DNA of 27,473 nucleotides. Source: a virus. Under the pieces are notes generated by a model that saw only the letters and a list, made by a program, of their open reading frames with translations, made no database searches and was not told the DNA's origin. The position numbers and the translations under genes were made by a program. This document shows, piece by piece, positions 15,947-24,314 of the stretch (within the stretch, counting starts at the first letter, position 1; each line of letters begins with the position of its first letter). The DNA lies in the IMG/VR virus record IMGVR_UViG_3300048780_000008, positions 1 to 27,473 of that record; one strand, given 5' to 3'.

Positions 15947-16482
15947 TATGCCGCCTCAGTTACTTCCTTGCGGGGCCGGCCAGGGCCTCGGCGCCGTGCG
16001 TCAATCTGCTCCTGCACCTTCTCCGCTTCCGCCGCCAGCTTTGCCGACAAATGCTCGTTGGGCATTTCGCGGAATTCCGGCGCTTCTTCACTCCAACCGT
16101 CTCCCAGCGCCCGCTGAAGCTGCTCCTCAGTCTCGACGACAAGCGTAATAACCTTTGCTGGCACATGGAAGGTATCAGTCCCCATGCCAACGCGCGATGG
16201 CCGCTCCTCGTCGTAGGCCGAATGGCTGTTTGCATGGTCGTAGAGCATCATCGGGAACTTTTGGAAATGGTATTGCTCCTTAGGCGGGTTGTTCAGGTCA
16301 AAAACCTGCATCGGCTTGTGTTCTGAATCGTGCTGGGCAAGAATCTGCCGCATGTGAGCAACTTCCTGCTCGCTCAGCTGCTGAGTTGGCATAGTAACTC
16401 CATAGATCGCAGCAAGTTGATCTTGCTGCTGCTGTTTCGTGAGATTAGATCGACGAATACTGCCGGGTTCTGGAATTGGCAT
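15946..16482 (-). CDS. Phage structural-cluster protein with C-terminal AT-hook motif
   Basis: 178 residues, unrecognised by name. The N-terminus is Gln-rich (LTKQQQQDQ). The middle has NNPPKEQYHFQKFPMMLYDH, then RVGMGTDTFHVPAKVITLVV and EEQLQRALGDGWSEEAPEF. The FP.MLY..., vv...EE...AL..GW pattern is seen in many small phage head-region proteins. The C-terminal RRRGPGRPRKE contains the AT-hook core GRP, which contacts the minor groove of AT-rich DNA. There is no Shine-Dalgarno: the ATG follows the T-run of a possible terminator (16482-16514). It ends by overlapping the gp4-like start. Confidence 0.7.
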   Translation of the reverse strand: MPIPEPGSIRRSNLTKQQQQDQLAAIYGVTMPTQQLSEQEVAHMRQILAQHDSEHKPMQVFDLNNPPKEQYHFQKFPMMLYDHANSHSAYDEERPSRVGMGTDTFHVPAKVITLVVETEEQLQRALGDGWSEEAPEFREMPNEHLSAKLAAEAEKVQEQIDARRRGPGRPRKEVTEAA

Positions 16483-16514
16483 AAGAAAAAGGGCGGGGAG
16501 CCCGAAAGCTCCCC
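16482..16514 (-). terminator. Possible Rho-independent terminator between decoration gene and gp4 module
   Basis: On the minus strand a 7 bp GC-rich perfect stem (GGGGAGC / GCTCCCC, 16495-16501 with 16508-16514) and loop TTTCGG is followed by GCCC and then TTTTTCTT. The four-base gap before the T-run weakens it. The T-run touches the next start codon. It may partially stop transcription after the coat-protein genes. Confidence 0.5.
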
Positions 16515-16520
16515 TAATGC

Positions 16521-16976
16521 TTAGAACGTGACGAGTCCGAGCCCGTAAATAGAATAGGTCGGGGTTTGGCCGATTGCCGTAACTTCCAACAGGTACTCTT
16601 CCTGATGGAGATACGGAATCTGGCTTGTGGCTGACGTGCCGGTCAATGTTCCGCCCGTTCCTGCCGAAAGCGTCAAGGTGCCCGCTCCGGCAGAGATATT
16701 GCGGATCATGAAACGGATGGTTGTGCCCACCGCAGCCGCCTCAATCTGCGGAACCAAAAGCGCGGCGGTCGGAAGGACATCCGACACTGCACCGCTGCTG
16801 GTATCGCGCAGAATAAGGCCTGCGAGTATCTGCGCAGGGGTCAGCGTAACCCCGGCGCCGATAATCGTGGTAGGCGTAAGTTGCTGATTGATCAGGCCGG
16901 AAAAACTCGGTGACTGCTTCTCCGGGGTGTAATCAGCAATCGGATGCAAATTGGCTGTTGCTGGAATTGTGCTCAT
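16521..16976 (-). CDS. Probable capsid decoration protein
   Basis: 151 residues, starting two bases after the coat gene stop (ATG 16976). The sequence is small, hydrophobic and beta-rich with few charges: ITIIGAGVTLTPAQ-like strands, a LRDTSSGAVSDVLPTAALLV segment, TIRFMIRNISAGAGTLTLSA, GTGGTLTG and YLLEVTAIG. The N-terminal 25 residues are polar (DYTPEKQSPSFS). Beta-rich small proteins encoded immediately after the coat gene are commonly head decoration or head-fibre proteins; this is inferred from place and composition, without a family match. The following hairpin would limit its transcript. Confidence 0.55.
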   Translation of the reverse strand: MSTIPATANLHPIADYTPEKQSPSFSGLINQQLTPTTIIGAGVTLTPAQILAGLILRDTSSGAVSDVLPTAALLVPQIEAAAVGTTIRFMIRNISAGAGTLTLSAGTGGTLTGTSATSQIPYLHQEEYLLEVTAIGQTPTYSIYGLGLVTF

Positions 16977-16978
16977 GG

Positions 16979-18223
16979 TTACGCTCCTGCCACGGCGACT
17001 GCGCCGTTATCCTGATAGAGGTTGCCCAAGCCGAAAAGTGAGTCCATGCGGTTCACCTGGACGCTGCGCACGGGGTCCCACGCCTTGACCTTGCGGACGG
17101 AGAGGCCGGTATCGGGGTCCTGAGCCGATCCGCTCTCTTCAACTGCCTTCGGCGAGTACAGTTTCGAGCCGACGAAAGCGAAAGCGTCACGAGTCAGGTT
17201 CAGGCCAACCGTGCCGACCTTCCCATTAGGGGCTGTGGTTCCAGGCCAGAGAGTGAGTGCCACGCCGCTAACCGGCAGCGCGTCCACGTTCTGGTACTGT
17301 GAGGGCGGCCCGTAGATCGGGGGCAGGAAATTGATCGTGTCCGCTCCCACGCCGCCGGCAGCCGTAAGCGCCTGGGTGATGGTGAAGACCTTGTTTGTAG
17401 CGTGGCCAGGAACGCGGCGAGTCATCGGGTTAACGGTATTCACATTCAAGATGGAGAACTTGTCCCCCACATTGAAGGTGTCGCCTGCCGTGGCCGTGAT
17501 GACTAACGAGGTTCCACTCTGGTTTGATCCGTAAACCACTACGGACGCAGCCCAGGTGCCTGCCGTGTGCGAGTAGAGCGATTGCGACTCATAGAATGTC
17601 GCGCCGCCCAACTTGCCGATGGTGCCTTCTTTCCACATCTGATCGATTTCATCGGCAGGGTGGAAGATGTTGGTGATGTTGGTCCCGAGCGAAGTCATCA
17701 TGCTCGAAGAAATCAGCATCGCACGCTTGCCAAGGACGCCGGCCGCGTTTTCTTCGAGGCGCTGGCGGGCTTGGTAGTAGGTCTGGACGGTGGTTGGGTC
17801 AACTCCGAGAGCACCCACGGTCATGCTGGCATTCTGGTAAGCCCATTTGGCGCAGCGCGAGTCGCATTCCTGCGCAAGAGCCGCGGCTGCTGGCTCGAAA
17901 TACTGATCTTCGAGTTCCTCCTCCGAACGCTCCAACTTGACAGCCTGTTCGTAGTCGTCCCACTCGAAAGCAACCTGCAGCCATTGATTGAGATTGACGG
18001 CAGTTTGCAGACGGTTGATCCCTTGCGGTTGGTAGCCCATGCCATCGGACACCGTAAAGCGCTGAGGGAATTTAACCGTTACCTGGGAGCCGGGCGCGAA
18101 TTCCTTTTCGAAGTCCTTTTCCCATGAACGGTTGAAGTATTCCGCGACTACCAGCTTGTTGAGCAAGAGGCGCAGTACCTTCATCGATACCCATTGCGTA
18201 TTTAGAAAATTGTTGCCTGCCAT
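16979..18223 (-). CDS. Major capsid protein, P22 coat type
   Basis: 414 residues (P22 coat is 430). The N-terminus MAGNNFLNTQWVSMKVLRLL, then NKLVVAEYFNRSWEKDF, GSQVTVKFPQRF and EWDDYEQAVKLERSEEELED follow the P22-type HK97-fold pattern (A.......t..vs.e.l..l.n.lv....v.r.....f....G.tv.v..P). Later AMLISSSMMTSLGTNITNIF, IGKLGGATFYESQSLYSHTA and an insertion domain around residues 225-310 (beta strands VGDKFSILNVNTV, VFTITQAL) fit the extra I-domain of P22 coat. The C-terminus VRSVQVNRMDSLFGLGNLYQ is typical as well. The ribosome site is GGAG nine bases before the ATG. It forms the capsid shell with the scaffold encoded just upstream. Confidence 0.9.
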   Translation of the reverse strand: MAGNNFLNTQWVSMKVLRLLLNKLVVAEYFNRSWEKDFEKEFAPGSQVTVKFPQRFTVSDGMGYQPQGINRLQTAVNLNQWLQVAFEWDDYEQAVKLERSEEELEDQYFEPAAAALAQECDSRCAKWAYQNASMTVGALGVDPTTVQTYYQARQRLEENAAGVLGKRAMLISSSMMTSLGTNITNIFHPADEIDQMWKEGTIGKLGGATFYESQSLYSHTAGTWAASVVVYGSNQSGTSLVITATAGDTFNVGDKFSILNVNTVNPMTRRVPGHATNKVFTITQALTAAGGVGADTINFLPPIYGPPSQYQNVDALPVSGVALTLWPGTTAPNGKVGTVGLNLTRDAFAFVGSKLYSPKAVEESGSAQDPDTGLSVRKVKAWDPVRSVQVNRMDSLFGLGNLYQDNGAVAVAGA

Positions 18224-18226
18224 TGG

Positions 18227-19294
18227 TTAAGCTCCGCGGCGGCGCCGCATATCTTTGGCATCTTCGGCGCGCTTGAACGCCCGAAAATCACCGGCTTTGA
18301 ACGCTCTTCCAGTCTCATCGACTGGCCCTGATCCGCGATGGTTGATTTCAATCGGCGGCTCTGAGGCGCTTTCTGGGCTTTTCTTGGCGGGAGTTATTGA
18401 CCCTTTAGGTTCTGGCGCTACAAATTGACCTTGCTCATTGCGTATGGTGGATTCCGTGGCGCTCTTGCCCTTCGCAAGCTCTGCGATGATCTCCTGCTCC
18501 ATCAGCAGGGCAACACGCAGCGCTTTAGAGGGATTCGAGCGGCAGGCGGCGAGAAAATCCGCCTTGCTTTCCTCGGTTCCACCAATCGTATAGAGCAGAT
18601 CCGCCAGAACTGGAGAATCATTCATTACCGAAAACACTTCGCGCGGAACATCCGGCTTCAAAAGCTCCCGAACGACCGGCGCTGCCACGGATTCATAGTC
18701 CGGGTAACGCTTTTTGGCCTCTTCGAGCTTCTGAGATACCGTTTGGCGCAACTGCGTAACTTGCTGCTCACGTTCACGATACTGGTCCCGCACATCTGCC
18801 AGGTGGTCCGCCTGTGCCGCCATAAGGTCTTCCCAAGTCGCCTGCGGATTGTCGGTTGCGTACTTGTTCGCCCATTCGGTAGGCTTGAAGGCTTTTCGCC
18901 ATTCCTGGTAAGTCTGGGGCGCTGCGGGCTCACTTGCCTTTGCGGGTGACGGTTCCGCTTGCGTCGATTTAGGCTTGCGCGCTTCTTCCAGTTCCGTTTC
19001 GATTCGCTTGAGTTTCGCGGTCAATTCACCAATGCGAGCTTCCGCGCCGGGTTTCCGGCGTGACTCCTGCGTAGTTTTGCCCGGTTCCGTGCCGGGGGCA
19101 ATTTCAGGCTTTGCAGCCTCGGAAGTCGTCTCTTTCGACGTGTCAGCGGAAGCCGTATCCGCAGTTTCAGGCTTGGAACTTGGCTTTTCCGGCAGGGTTC
19201 CGCTGAGGCGCCATTCGGCATACTCGCTGGTTCCGCTGCGGGGAATTTCGATTGCTACCGGTGCGGATGACGGAGCCGCTTGTTCTACGTCCAT
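18227..19294 (-). CDS. Scaffolding-protein-like gene
   Basis: 355 residues. The first 110 residues are Pro/Ser/Thr/Glu-rich and probably disordered. A charged helix follows (ARIGELTAKLKRIETELEEA). A conserved-looking middle includes YQEWRKAFKPTEWANKYA and DVRDQYREREQQVTQLRQTV. Then come YPDYESVAAPVVRELLKPDV, a SPVLADLLYTIGGTEE segment and LAACRSNPSKALRVALLMEQ. The basic C-terminus (RRRRGA) could bind the coat protein, as in P22 gp8. Position between portal and coat is the strongest evidence; no sequence motif proves it. The gene ends four bases before the coat start. Confidence 0.7.
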   Translation of the reverse strand: MDVEQAAPSSAPVAIEIPRSGTSEYAEWRLSGTLPEKPSSKPETADTASADTSKETTSEAAKPEIAPGTEPGKTTQESRRKPGAEARIGELTAKLKRIETELEEARKPKSTQAEPSPAKASEPAAPQTYQEWRKAFKPTEWANKYATDNPQATWEDLMAAQADHLADVRDQYREREQQVTQLRQTVSQKLEEAKKRYPDYESVAAPVVRELLKPDVPREVFSVMNDSPVLADLLYTIGGTEESKADFLAACRSNPSKALRVALLMEQEIIAELAKGKSATESTIRNEQGQFVAPEPKGSITPAKKSPESASEPPIEINHRGSGPVDETGRAFKAGDFRAFKRAEDAKDMRRRRGA

Positions 19295-19306
19295 GATTGA
19301 ACCTCA

Positions 19307-21418
19307 TTACTGATTTGATTCTCCTTGCGCCGGAGTAGCGGAAACTTGTTGGGCCTGCGCGGACTGCTGCTGCGCCGCATCCTGCGCACTCTGCTGCGAC
19401 TGGGCCTGTACCTGTTGCTGCCCCATCTGCTGCTGGTGCTGCTGATCCTGAGCCTGCATGGCCGTCTCGTGCGCAGAGCCGTGCAGTAACTGATAAACAT
19501 CGATCTCGCGGTCAGCAATGCCCTCATGAATATCCTTGCTGGCATTCATCTGAGCTACAGCTAACTTGGTAGCTTCCTGCATCTGCACGACTTGCGCCTT
19601 ACCTTGCTGCTCAATAACCTTGCCTTCGCGCTCAATCATCAGCTTTTGCAAAACAGCCTGCATTTTCTGCATCTGCTCTCCTTGCTGCTGAGATTGCGCC
19701 TGCAATTGCGCAAATTGCTGCTGCTGTTGCGCGCCCTGGTTCGGTGGATCAATCGCATCCGCCATCTGATCCCCCAACGGCCCTAACTGCTTCAGCCGAA
19801 TACCTAGCGCCATCAACTTCTGCATCTGCGGGGGCGCAAGCGGAAGGTTCTTCAGGTTCCCCATCAACGTATCGACGAATTCAGAACCCTCTTCGCGCTG
19901 CGATTCGTGAGATGGGCCGCTGCTGATCGTGACCTGATAGCGTCCCTTGTCGTCCTCAATGGGAAAGTGGTAGGTGTGATCCCCATCCTCGATAGGCTCG
20001 TCGCTATTGATCTGCACCAACTTGTGCTTTCCGTCCGCTAGACGCACCGGCTTGGTCGTCTGGCCCAGGTCCGTCTCGCTCAGCCAATGGTTGATAATCC
20101 GCCCAGTGAGCTTAATTGCCTGGTCGTAAGCATCCACCAAGTGATAACTGCCAATCGCTTGCTCGGACTGGATCTTTTCAAGAGCTACGCCCGACTTTTG
20201 ATTTTGGCGCTGAGCGGCGGTAGGTAGCGGCGCCACGCCCATAGCGGACTGGATTGCCCGGTGACAGATATCGACGCCCGTAGCGTAAGCCTGGAAGTCC
20301 GGAGTCAGCGGCGTGCGCTGCGGAGGTGGCAACGTTTGCCCACTAGCTGGGTCCACAATCGGATCATATTGGATCGTGGGGTGGAAAACCGTGTTGACGG
20401 TCCCCCAAGCCTCGGAATCTGACTCAAATTGTCCTTTGGCACCAATGTAAGTCGTCTTGGGAAGCTGGCCTACATTTTCCAACATCGCGCTCATCACATA
20501 CGCAAGCGCCTTCTGCGGATCACGCGCCAGGGATACTAACGATAACAGTACGCGCTCAGGGACGCCGCCATCCTCGATCCATAATTCCTTGCCGAACACT
20601 GGCACAATGGGAATATACGGCCCAGGCTGGATATCGCCCTTTTGCAAGATTTCGACCCCATTGGTAATATATTGGCAAATCGTGCGCGCTTGGACAGTGC
20701 GCTCTTTCTTGCCCACCTTCTTCTTTTTGTACTCGACCTCCCAATAAGAGGTAATCAGGATCGATTTCCCGTCATACCAGAGACTGCTGTCCTCCCCAAA
20801 GTCTGCTGCGGCGAAACTGACCTTCTCAGCGTCTGGAAACATTCTCTCAAACTCGTTGAGTGGCATCCGGTCCAACTCAAACGCCCATTCAATATCTGAG
20901 CCGTCAAGTTCTTTGTAATCAGGATCAATAAGCACTGCGTCTGGGTTCATGATCGGCAAGATCAGGATTTCCTGCTCATCGGTTTCATCATTCACATACG
21001 CCCTGCTGACCTTCCAGAAGCCCAGATTGCGCTCTACCGCGCCTTGCAGGCCGCCGATATAGACCCGGCTCGCATTGCAGCCATATTCAATCGCCCGGAT
21101 GCGGTTCTCGCGGTACTCTGCCAGCTCGTCAGTGGCATTATTGCCGGCCGGGTCTACTTTAATGCCGCGGGGGTTCTGGCGGGCAGTGTTACACACCTGG
21201 TTGACGTACTGATTTAGCTCGTCCGCGCAAACAGTTGGCCGACCCTTACGGGCCAGCTTATCTTCGTCATCCCATGGGTCTCCGGAGATGTAGCGGATAT
21301 TCTTCTGGCCCTCTTCACGGTTCTTCCGCCACTTCTCCATGCCATAGCGGTAGCGTTCGCGGATACGCTTCAGCAGCGCGTCATTTCCAGTACCGAGGTC
21401 GGGATCTTTATCAGCCAT
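19307..21418 (-). CDS. Portal protein, P22 type
   Basis: 703 residues (P22 gp1 is 725). The N-terminus LLKRIRERYRYGMEKWRKNR, then GDPWDDED, RPTVCADELNQYVNQVCNTA and RQNPRGIKV match the P22-portal pattern (R..PcltiN.l...vnqv.gd.RQnrp.ikv.P). Further family features are AIEYGCNASRVYIGGLQGAV, GFWKVSRAYVND, PNAVLIDP-like MNPDAVLIDPDYKELDGSDI and the catalogue of W/Y strands up to YHLVDAYDQAIKL. The last 120 residues are extremely Gln-rich coiled-coil-like helices (barrel region). The portal forms the dodecameric DNA-packaging channel at one vertex. The start overlaps the preceding gene by eight bases. Confidence 0.9.
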   Translation of the reverse strand: MADKDPDLGTGNDALLKRIRERYRYGMEKWRKNREEGQKNIRYISGDPWDDEDKLARKGRPTVCADELNQYVNQVCNTARQNPRGIKVDPAGNNATDELAEYRENRIRAIEYGCNASRVYIGGLQGAVERNLGFWKVSRAYVNDETDEQEILILPIMNPDAVLIDPDYKELDGSDIEWAFELDRMPLNEFERMFPDAEKVSFAAADFGEDSSLWYDGKSILITSYWEVEYKKKKVGKKERTVQARTICQYITNGVEILQKGDIQPGPYIPIVPVFGKELWIEDGGVPERVLLSLVSLARDPQKALAYVMSAMLENVGQLPKTTYIGAKGQFESDSEAWGTVNTVFHPTIQYDPIVDPASGQTLPPPQRTPLTPDFQAYATGVDICHRAIQSAMGVAPLPTAAQRQNQKSGVALEKIQSEQAIGSYHLVDAYDQAIKLTGRIINHWLSETDLGQTTKPVRLADGKHKLVQINSDEPIEDGDHTYHFPIEDDKGRYQVTISSGPSHESQREEGSEFVDTLMGNLKNLPLAPPQMQKLMALGIRLKQLGPLGDQMADAIDPPNQGAQQQQQFAQLQAQSQQQGEQMQKMQAVLQKLMIEREGKVIEQQGKAQVVQMQEATKLAVAQMNASKDIHEGIADREIDVYQLLHGSAHETAMQAQDQQHQQQMGQQQVQAQSQQSAQDAAQQQSAQAQQVSATPAQGESNQ

Positions 21419-21980
21419 TCGAGGTCGTTCTCAGTGCGGTGGGGCATTCAGGGCATATTTCCCGCGGCGGTTCATGCTTGAAGTCGTAAATCCATCCATC
21501 CCGACGCGCTTTCAGGATCACATCGACGTTCGTTTCTTCGCCAACTGCGTAAAAGATGCCCGTTCTTGTGCATTTTCCACAAACCAAAGTAAGTGTTCGT
21601 TCTGCCAGTGACCTAGCGATGGCATTCTCGGCATCTTTGATAGTCGAAGACACGTCTGCGGCGGGCTTGAACGCCTGCAAGTGTCCGTTTTCACCCAGCG
21701 TGGGCCATTGTTCGCGCTCTGCACGTTGTCCGGCCTGCGAAACGTACCAGTCAAGGGTCTTAGCCTCGAACCTCAGGTGCGGGCGGAGCGATTCATATAG
21801 TTCCTGACGAATTTCCCCGTCTACCTCGGTCAGCAGCCGCTCAAAATGCTTATGATCGCGCACCAGACGCCCCATCTGAGCGATTGCTTTGGCAATATCC
21901 GGCTCCAGGCCCATGCGCTTGAGCGAGGCTTTGAGAAAGTCCGCCTCATCGCGGATTCCACCGAGATCAACGACCGCCAT
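21411..21980 (-). CDS. Unknown phage protein with C-terminal zinc ribbon
   Basis: 189 residues. The N-terminal 120 residues are mostly helical and charged (DEADFLKASLKRMGLEP, MGRLVRDHKHFERLLTEVDG, QELYESLRPHLRFEAKTLDW). A C-terminal four-cysteine unit, CGKC at about 134-137 and CPEC at about 176-179, brackets ILKARRDGWIY; this arrangement (C..C...DA...AR..GW.Y.....CP.C) occurs in small phage proteins. The zinc site is inferred from cysteine spacing. It sits directly before the portal and overlaps it by eight bases. Role unknown; a packaging or head-assembly accessory factor is possible from location only. Confidence 0.75.
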   Translation of the reverse strand: MAVVDLGGIRDEADFLKASLKRMGLEPDIAKAIAQMGRLVRDHKHFERLLTEVDGEIRQELYESLRPHLRFEAKTLDWYVSQAGQRAEREQWPTLGENGHLQAFKPAADVSSTIKDAENAIARSLAERTLTLVCGKCTRTGIFYAVGEETNVDVILKARRDGWIYDFKHEPPREICPECPTALRTTSNG

Positions 21981-22125
21981 AGCTGGTATGCTCCTGCGAT
22001 CCGGCCGCGCGCGGCGAGGGTTGGCGACTAGGGGGACTGCTCAGCCGTAGCTTAGGAGGCTCCGCCAGTTTCGGGGCCGCGGTGTGCAGAAGCATGGCCT
22101 GAATTTTTGGAGCGGTCCAAGCCAT
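21967..22125 (-). CDS. 52-residue Pro-rich phage peptide
   Basis: I translated this frame by hand because it is below the usual ORF cut-off. ATG 22125 overlaps the stop of the upstream gene (TAATG) and its stop at 21967-21969 lies inside the next gene by 14 bases. The sequence begins MAWTAPKIQAMLLHTAAPKL and becomes Pro/Ser/Arg-rich. The coupled stop-start at both ends and the otherwise unused space support translation. No function is recognised. Confidence 0.6.
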   Translation of the reverse strand: MAWTAPKIQAMLLHTAAPKLAEPPKLRLSSPPSRQPSPRAAGSQEHTSYGGR

Positions 22126-22394
22126 TACTCTTCGGCCTCCTTTTCTTCCTCTTCCCGCTCAGGCTCGGCCTTCTCTTTGCCCTCAGGGATGCTCAGATGA
22201 TTGGCGATATGTGCCAGCATCTCGTGGCCCTCAGCCGGCCCAAAGACATGATGCTCCGGCTCTTCATAGCCAGGCATGACGCCCATCTTCGAGCTATGAC
22301 GCGGCCGCTCCTTGTAGTGATGAGTGATTGTATGGCCGCCATTCTCGGCAGGTTCAATCTCCATCCGCCTGATTTCGCGATGTTCTTTCGCCAT
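22125..22394 (-). CDS. Small conserved phage protein (THHY/HVFGP type), 89 residues
   Basis: ATG 22394 has AGGAGAATC immediately before it, so the longer open frame from 22598 is not used. The sequence MAKEHREIRRMEIEPAENGG, HTITHHYKERP and EEPEHHVFGPAEGHEMLAHI is of a type I know from many phages (ENGGHT..H......EP..HVF...EG..mLaHi..HL), of unknown role. The last 20 residues are nearly all Glu, Lys and Ala. It lies between terminase and portal genes, in step with packaging and head genes. Confidence 0.75.
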   Translation of the reverse strand: MAKEHREIRRMEIEPAENGGHTITHHYKERPRHSSKMGVMPGYEEPEHHVFGPAEGHEMLAHIANHLSIPEGKEKAEPEREEEEKEAEE

Positions 22395-22422
22395 GATTCT
22401 CCTTTGTGTACCAAACTGGTTA

Positions 22423-22626
22423 TTACTCGCCGAGTAGCCGATTCGCCTTGGCGCGGATCTTGGCTGCAGCCCCGCTGGACAGCTTACCCTTCGCCACCAT
22501 CTGGGTCGCGCGCGCCTTCGCATTCGCGGCATGAGCACGATCTGGCATGGGGTATTTGCGCAATCCGGGGAGCCCAAACTCGCTCTTGGGAATTGCATTA
22601 CGTTCTGCTGCGACTAACTTTGCCAT
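22423..22626 (-). CDS. Small basic phage protein (DUF6582-like), 67 residues
   Basis: ATG 22626 lies one base after the stop of the large terminase, with GGAGTTGAG upstream spanning that stop, so the longer open frame to 22770 is rejected. The product, AERNAIPKSEFGLPGLRKYP, then MPDRAHAANAKARATQ and GAAAKIRAKANRLLG, fits the small-protein pattern S.F.LP..R.YP..D..HA.NA.AR..Q....G.l......I..KA. I associate this with the DUF6582 type; the name is from memory. Function is unknown. Confidence 0.7.
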   Translation of the reverse strand: MAKLVAAERNAIPKSEFGLPGLRKYPMPDRAHAANAKARATQMVAKGKLSSGAAAKIRAKANRLLGE

Positions 22627-22627
22627 C

Positions 22628-23929
22628 TCAACTCCACGCCGACGCCAGCGCCGGTCTTTGCTTCTGTTGCGGTTTAGGGCCTGTCGGTTCTTTGATGCCC
22701 ATTGCCAGCGTACGGAGCGCGTCTGCTGGGTGACTCGCATCATCGTGCAGCGGTTGACTGCGCGGCACACCTAACGCTGTGGCTGGTCCCCACTGGTAGC
22801 GCCTGAGATAGCCTAGGCCGTCCGAACAGAGCCCCGCGTCAAAGTACAGCTGCGGAAATATCGTCCGCACCGCGTTGATGCCATCTGCCACGTTCGTCTG
22901 CCGGTTGACTTGGACCTTGAAGCCCTTAGCGCGCATCAGCTCTTCGATTGATCGTCCAGTGCCAAGCTGCTTTGTGCCGCCGTCCCACGGAAGATAACAG
23001 GTACCAAGAACGTAGCCCCATGTCTGAATCTCGCGCAGGTAATAGTCAATCGCTTGGTGGTCGCCCTCGAAATACCTCAGCACCTTGATTTTGAACGGCG
23101 TCCGCTGCGCTGCCCAAATCGCTACTCTGTCGGCGTACCCCAGATCCCAGAACGTATCGACCGGCCGCATTCCATCATAAGGAACAGCGCGTATCTGGCC
23201 CTCAGTCTCAGCTCTCTGAATCTCTGCCTTATATATGGCACCTTCGACAGTTGACCGTGTGGCGCCCTCGTATACGTGATGAAATGTGTCATAGTCGCGT
23301 TCCTTGAGGGTAGCAATCTTCTGCTTGGATTCTTCTGAGAGCCAGTTGTTGTCGTGATAGCTGATCTTGCAAAGGAATGAGCCTTTTGGGGGATCAATTA
23401 CGAAGTCCTGATAGACCGCGTCTGTCTCGAGATCAGGATTTAGGGACCACCAAATCTCTGAGCCTGGCTTACGAATAGTAGGAAGCAGGATCGTTAGGCT
23501 GCGTCGGCTTACCGTGCTTGCCTCTTCTCCCCAGAATATGTCGATAGCCTCGTAGGACTTGATGCTCGAGACTGTCTGCTTGCGGAGACCAGCGAATACA
23601 AACTCTGTGCCGTTCTTACCCCTGATTTCGCTCTGAAGGGGTGTGTAGAAGTCCTCGAGGCCTAAATTCACGATCTGATCAGTCAAGAGCTGATGAACTG
23701 ACTCACGAATGGAATCCATCGTTTCGCGGCCACAGAGGATACGAGGTCCATCCATTCGCCCTGGCCATAGAATGCTTGGGTTTGCCCCGATGATCAGCAG
23801 CGCTCGAGCAATAGACCACGATTTGCACCCGTCTCTGCCGCCATACAGCGTTTTGTAGGGGTGCGGCTCAAACAGCGGCGCCAGCTTCTCGGGAAACTCA
23901 GCCTTTACTTTGCGCGGTTCCACTGTCAC
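22628..23929 (-). CDS. terL: Terminase large subunit (PBSX/Sf6-like)
   Basis: 433 residues; the start is a GTG at 23929, overlapping the small subunit by 32 bases. The ATPase half has the Walker A-like YGGRDGCKSW at about 29-38, with Cys where most families have Gly or Ala before Lys, and Walker B-like IDIFWGEEAS at about 129-138. The nuclease half has DTFWDLGYAD at about 258-267 and HDDASHPADALR at about 395-406, both family hallmarks with the acidic metal ligands. The protein pumps DNA into the procapsid through the portal and cuts it. The order small subunit, large subunit, small genes, portal is that of P22/Sf6-type phages. Confidence 0.92.
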   Translation of the reverse strand: MTVEPRKVKAEFPEKLAPLFEPHPYKTLYGGRDGCKSWSIARALLIIGANPSILWPGRMDGPRILCGRETMDSIRESVHQLLTDQIVNLGLEDFYTPLQSEIRGKNGTEFVFAGLRKQTVSSIKSYEAIDIFWGEEASTVSRRSLTILLPTIRKPGSEIWWSLNPDLETDAVYQDFVIDPPKGSFLCKISYHDNNWLSEESKQKIATLKERDYDTFHHVYEGATRSTVEGAIYKAEIQRAETEGQIRAVPYDGMRPVDTFWDLGYADRVAIWAAQRTPFKIKVLRYFEGDHQAIDYYLREIQTWGYVLGTCYLPWDGGTKQLGTGRSIEELMRAKGFKVQVNRQTNVADGINAVRTIFPQLYFDAGLCSDGLGYLRRYQWGPATALGVPRSQPLHDDASHPADALRTLAMGIKEPTGPKPQQKQRPALASAWS

Positions 23930-24311
23930 CCGTCTTCACAAACTCCACGCTGATTGCAGACTGAATCGGACCGCCGCCCGGACCGCTGATGAACTGCTCA
24001 ACCTTATCGCCATATTTCTTCGGTTTGCGCTTCCCAGCAGTCCATTGAGCCTGGCGGCATTGAAACTGAACGAGTTGCCAGTTATCGACCGTTGCAGTCT
24101 TAGCTAGCGCGTTGGTGCGGTCAATCTCAGCCTCGCTTGCCGCTGCTTGCGCGCGCGCGATAGCACTCTCAAAGTCTTCGTCCTCTAAGCGGTGCCTGTA
24201 AAAGCTAGGCTCGCTAATGCCAATTAACTCAGCGATTTGCGCAATAGGAGTGCCAGCAAGAATCTCATCCTCACAGGTTGCAACCATTTGCGCTGTCCAC
24301 TTGATCGCCAT
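23898..24311 (-). CDS. terS: Terminase small subunit (Sf6-like)
   Basis: 137 residues. The N-terminal half is a helix-turn-helix: ILAGTPIAQIAELIGISEPS, then FYRHRLEDEDFESAIARAQA. The second half has RTNALAKTATVDNWQLVQFQ and CRQAQWTAGKRKPKKYGDKV, the characteristic W.AGKR.PK.YGDK box of this family. The C-terminus is Gly/Ser-rich and extends into the large-subunit gene. The protein recognises the packaging site and stimulates the large subunit. It starts four bases after the upstream stop. Confidence 0.9.
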   Translation of the reverse strand: MAIKWTAQMVATCEDEILAGTPIAQIAELIGISEPSFYRHRLEDEDFESAIARAQAAASEAEIDRTNALAKTATVDNWQLVQFQCRQAQWTAGKRKPKKYGDKVEQFISGPGGGPIQSAISVEFVKTGDSGTAQSKG

Positions 24312-24314
24312 ACG

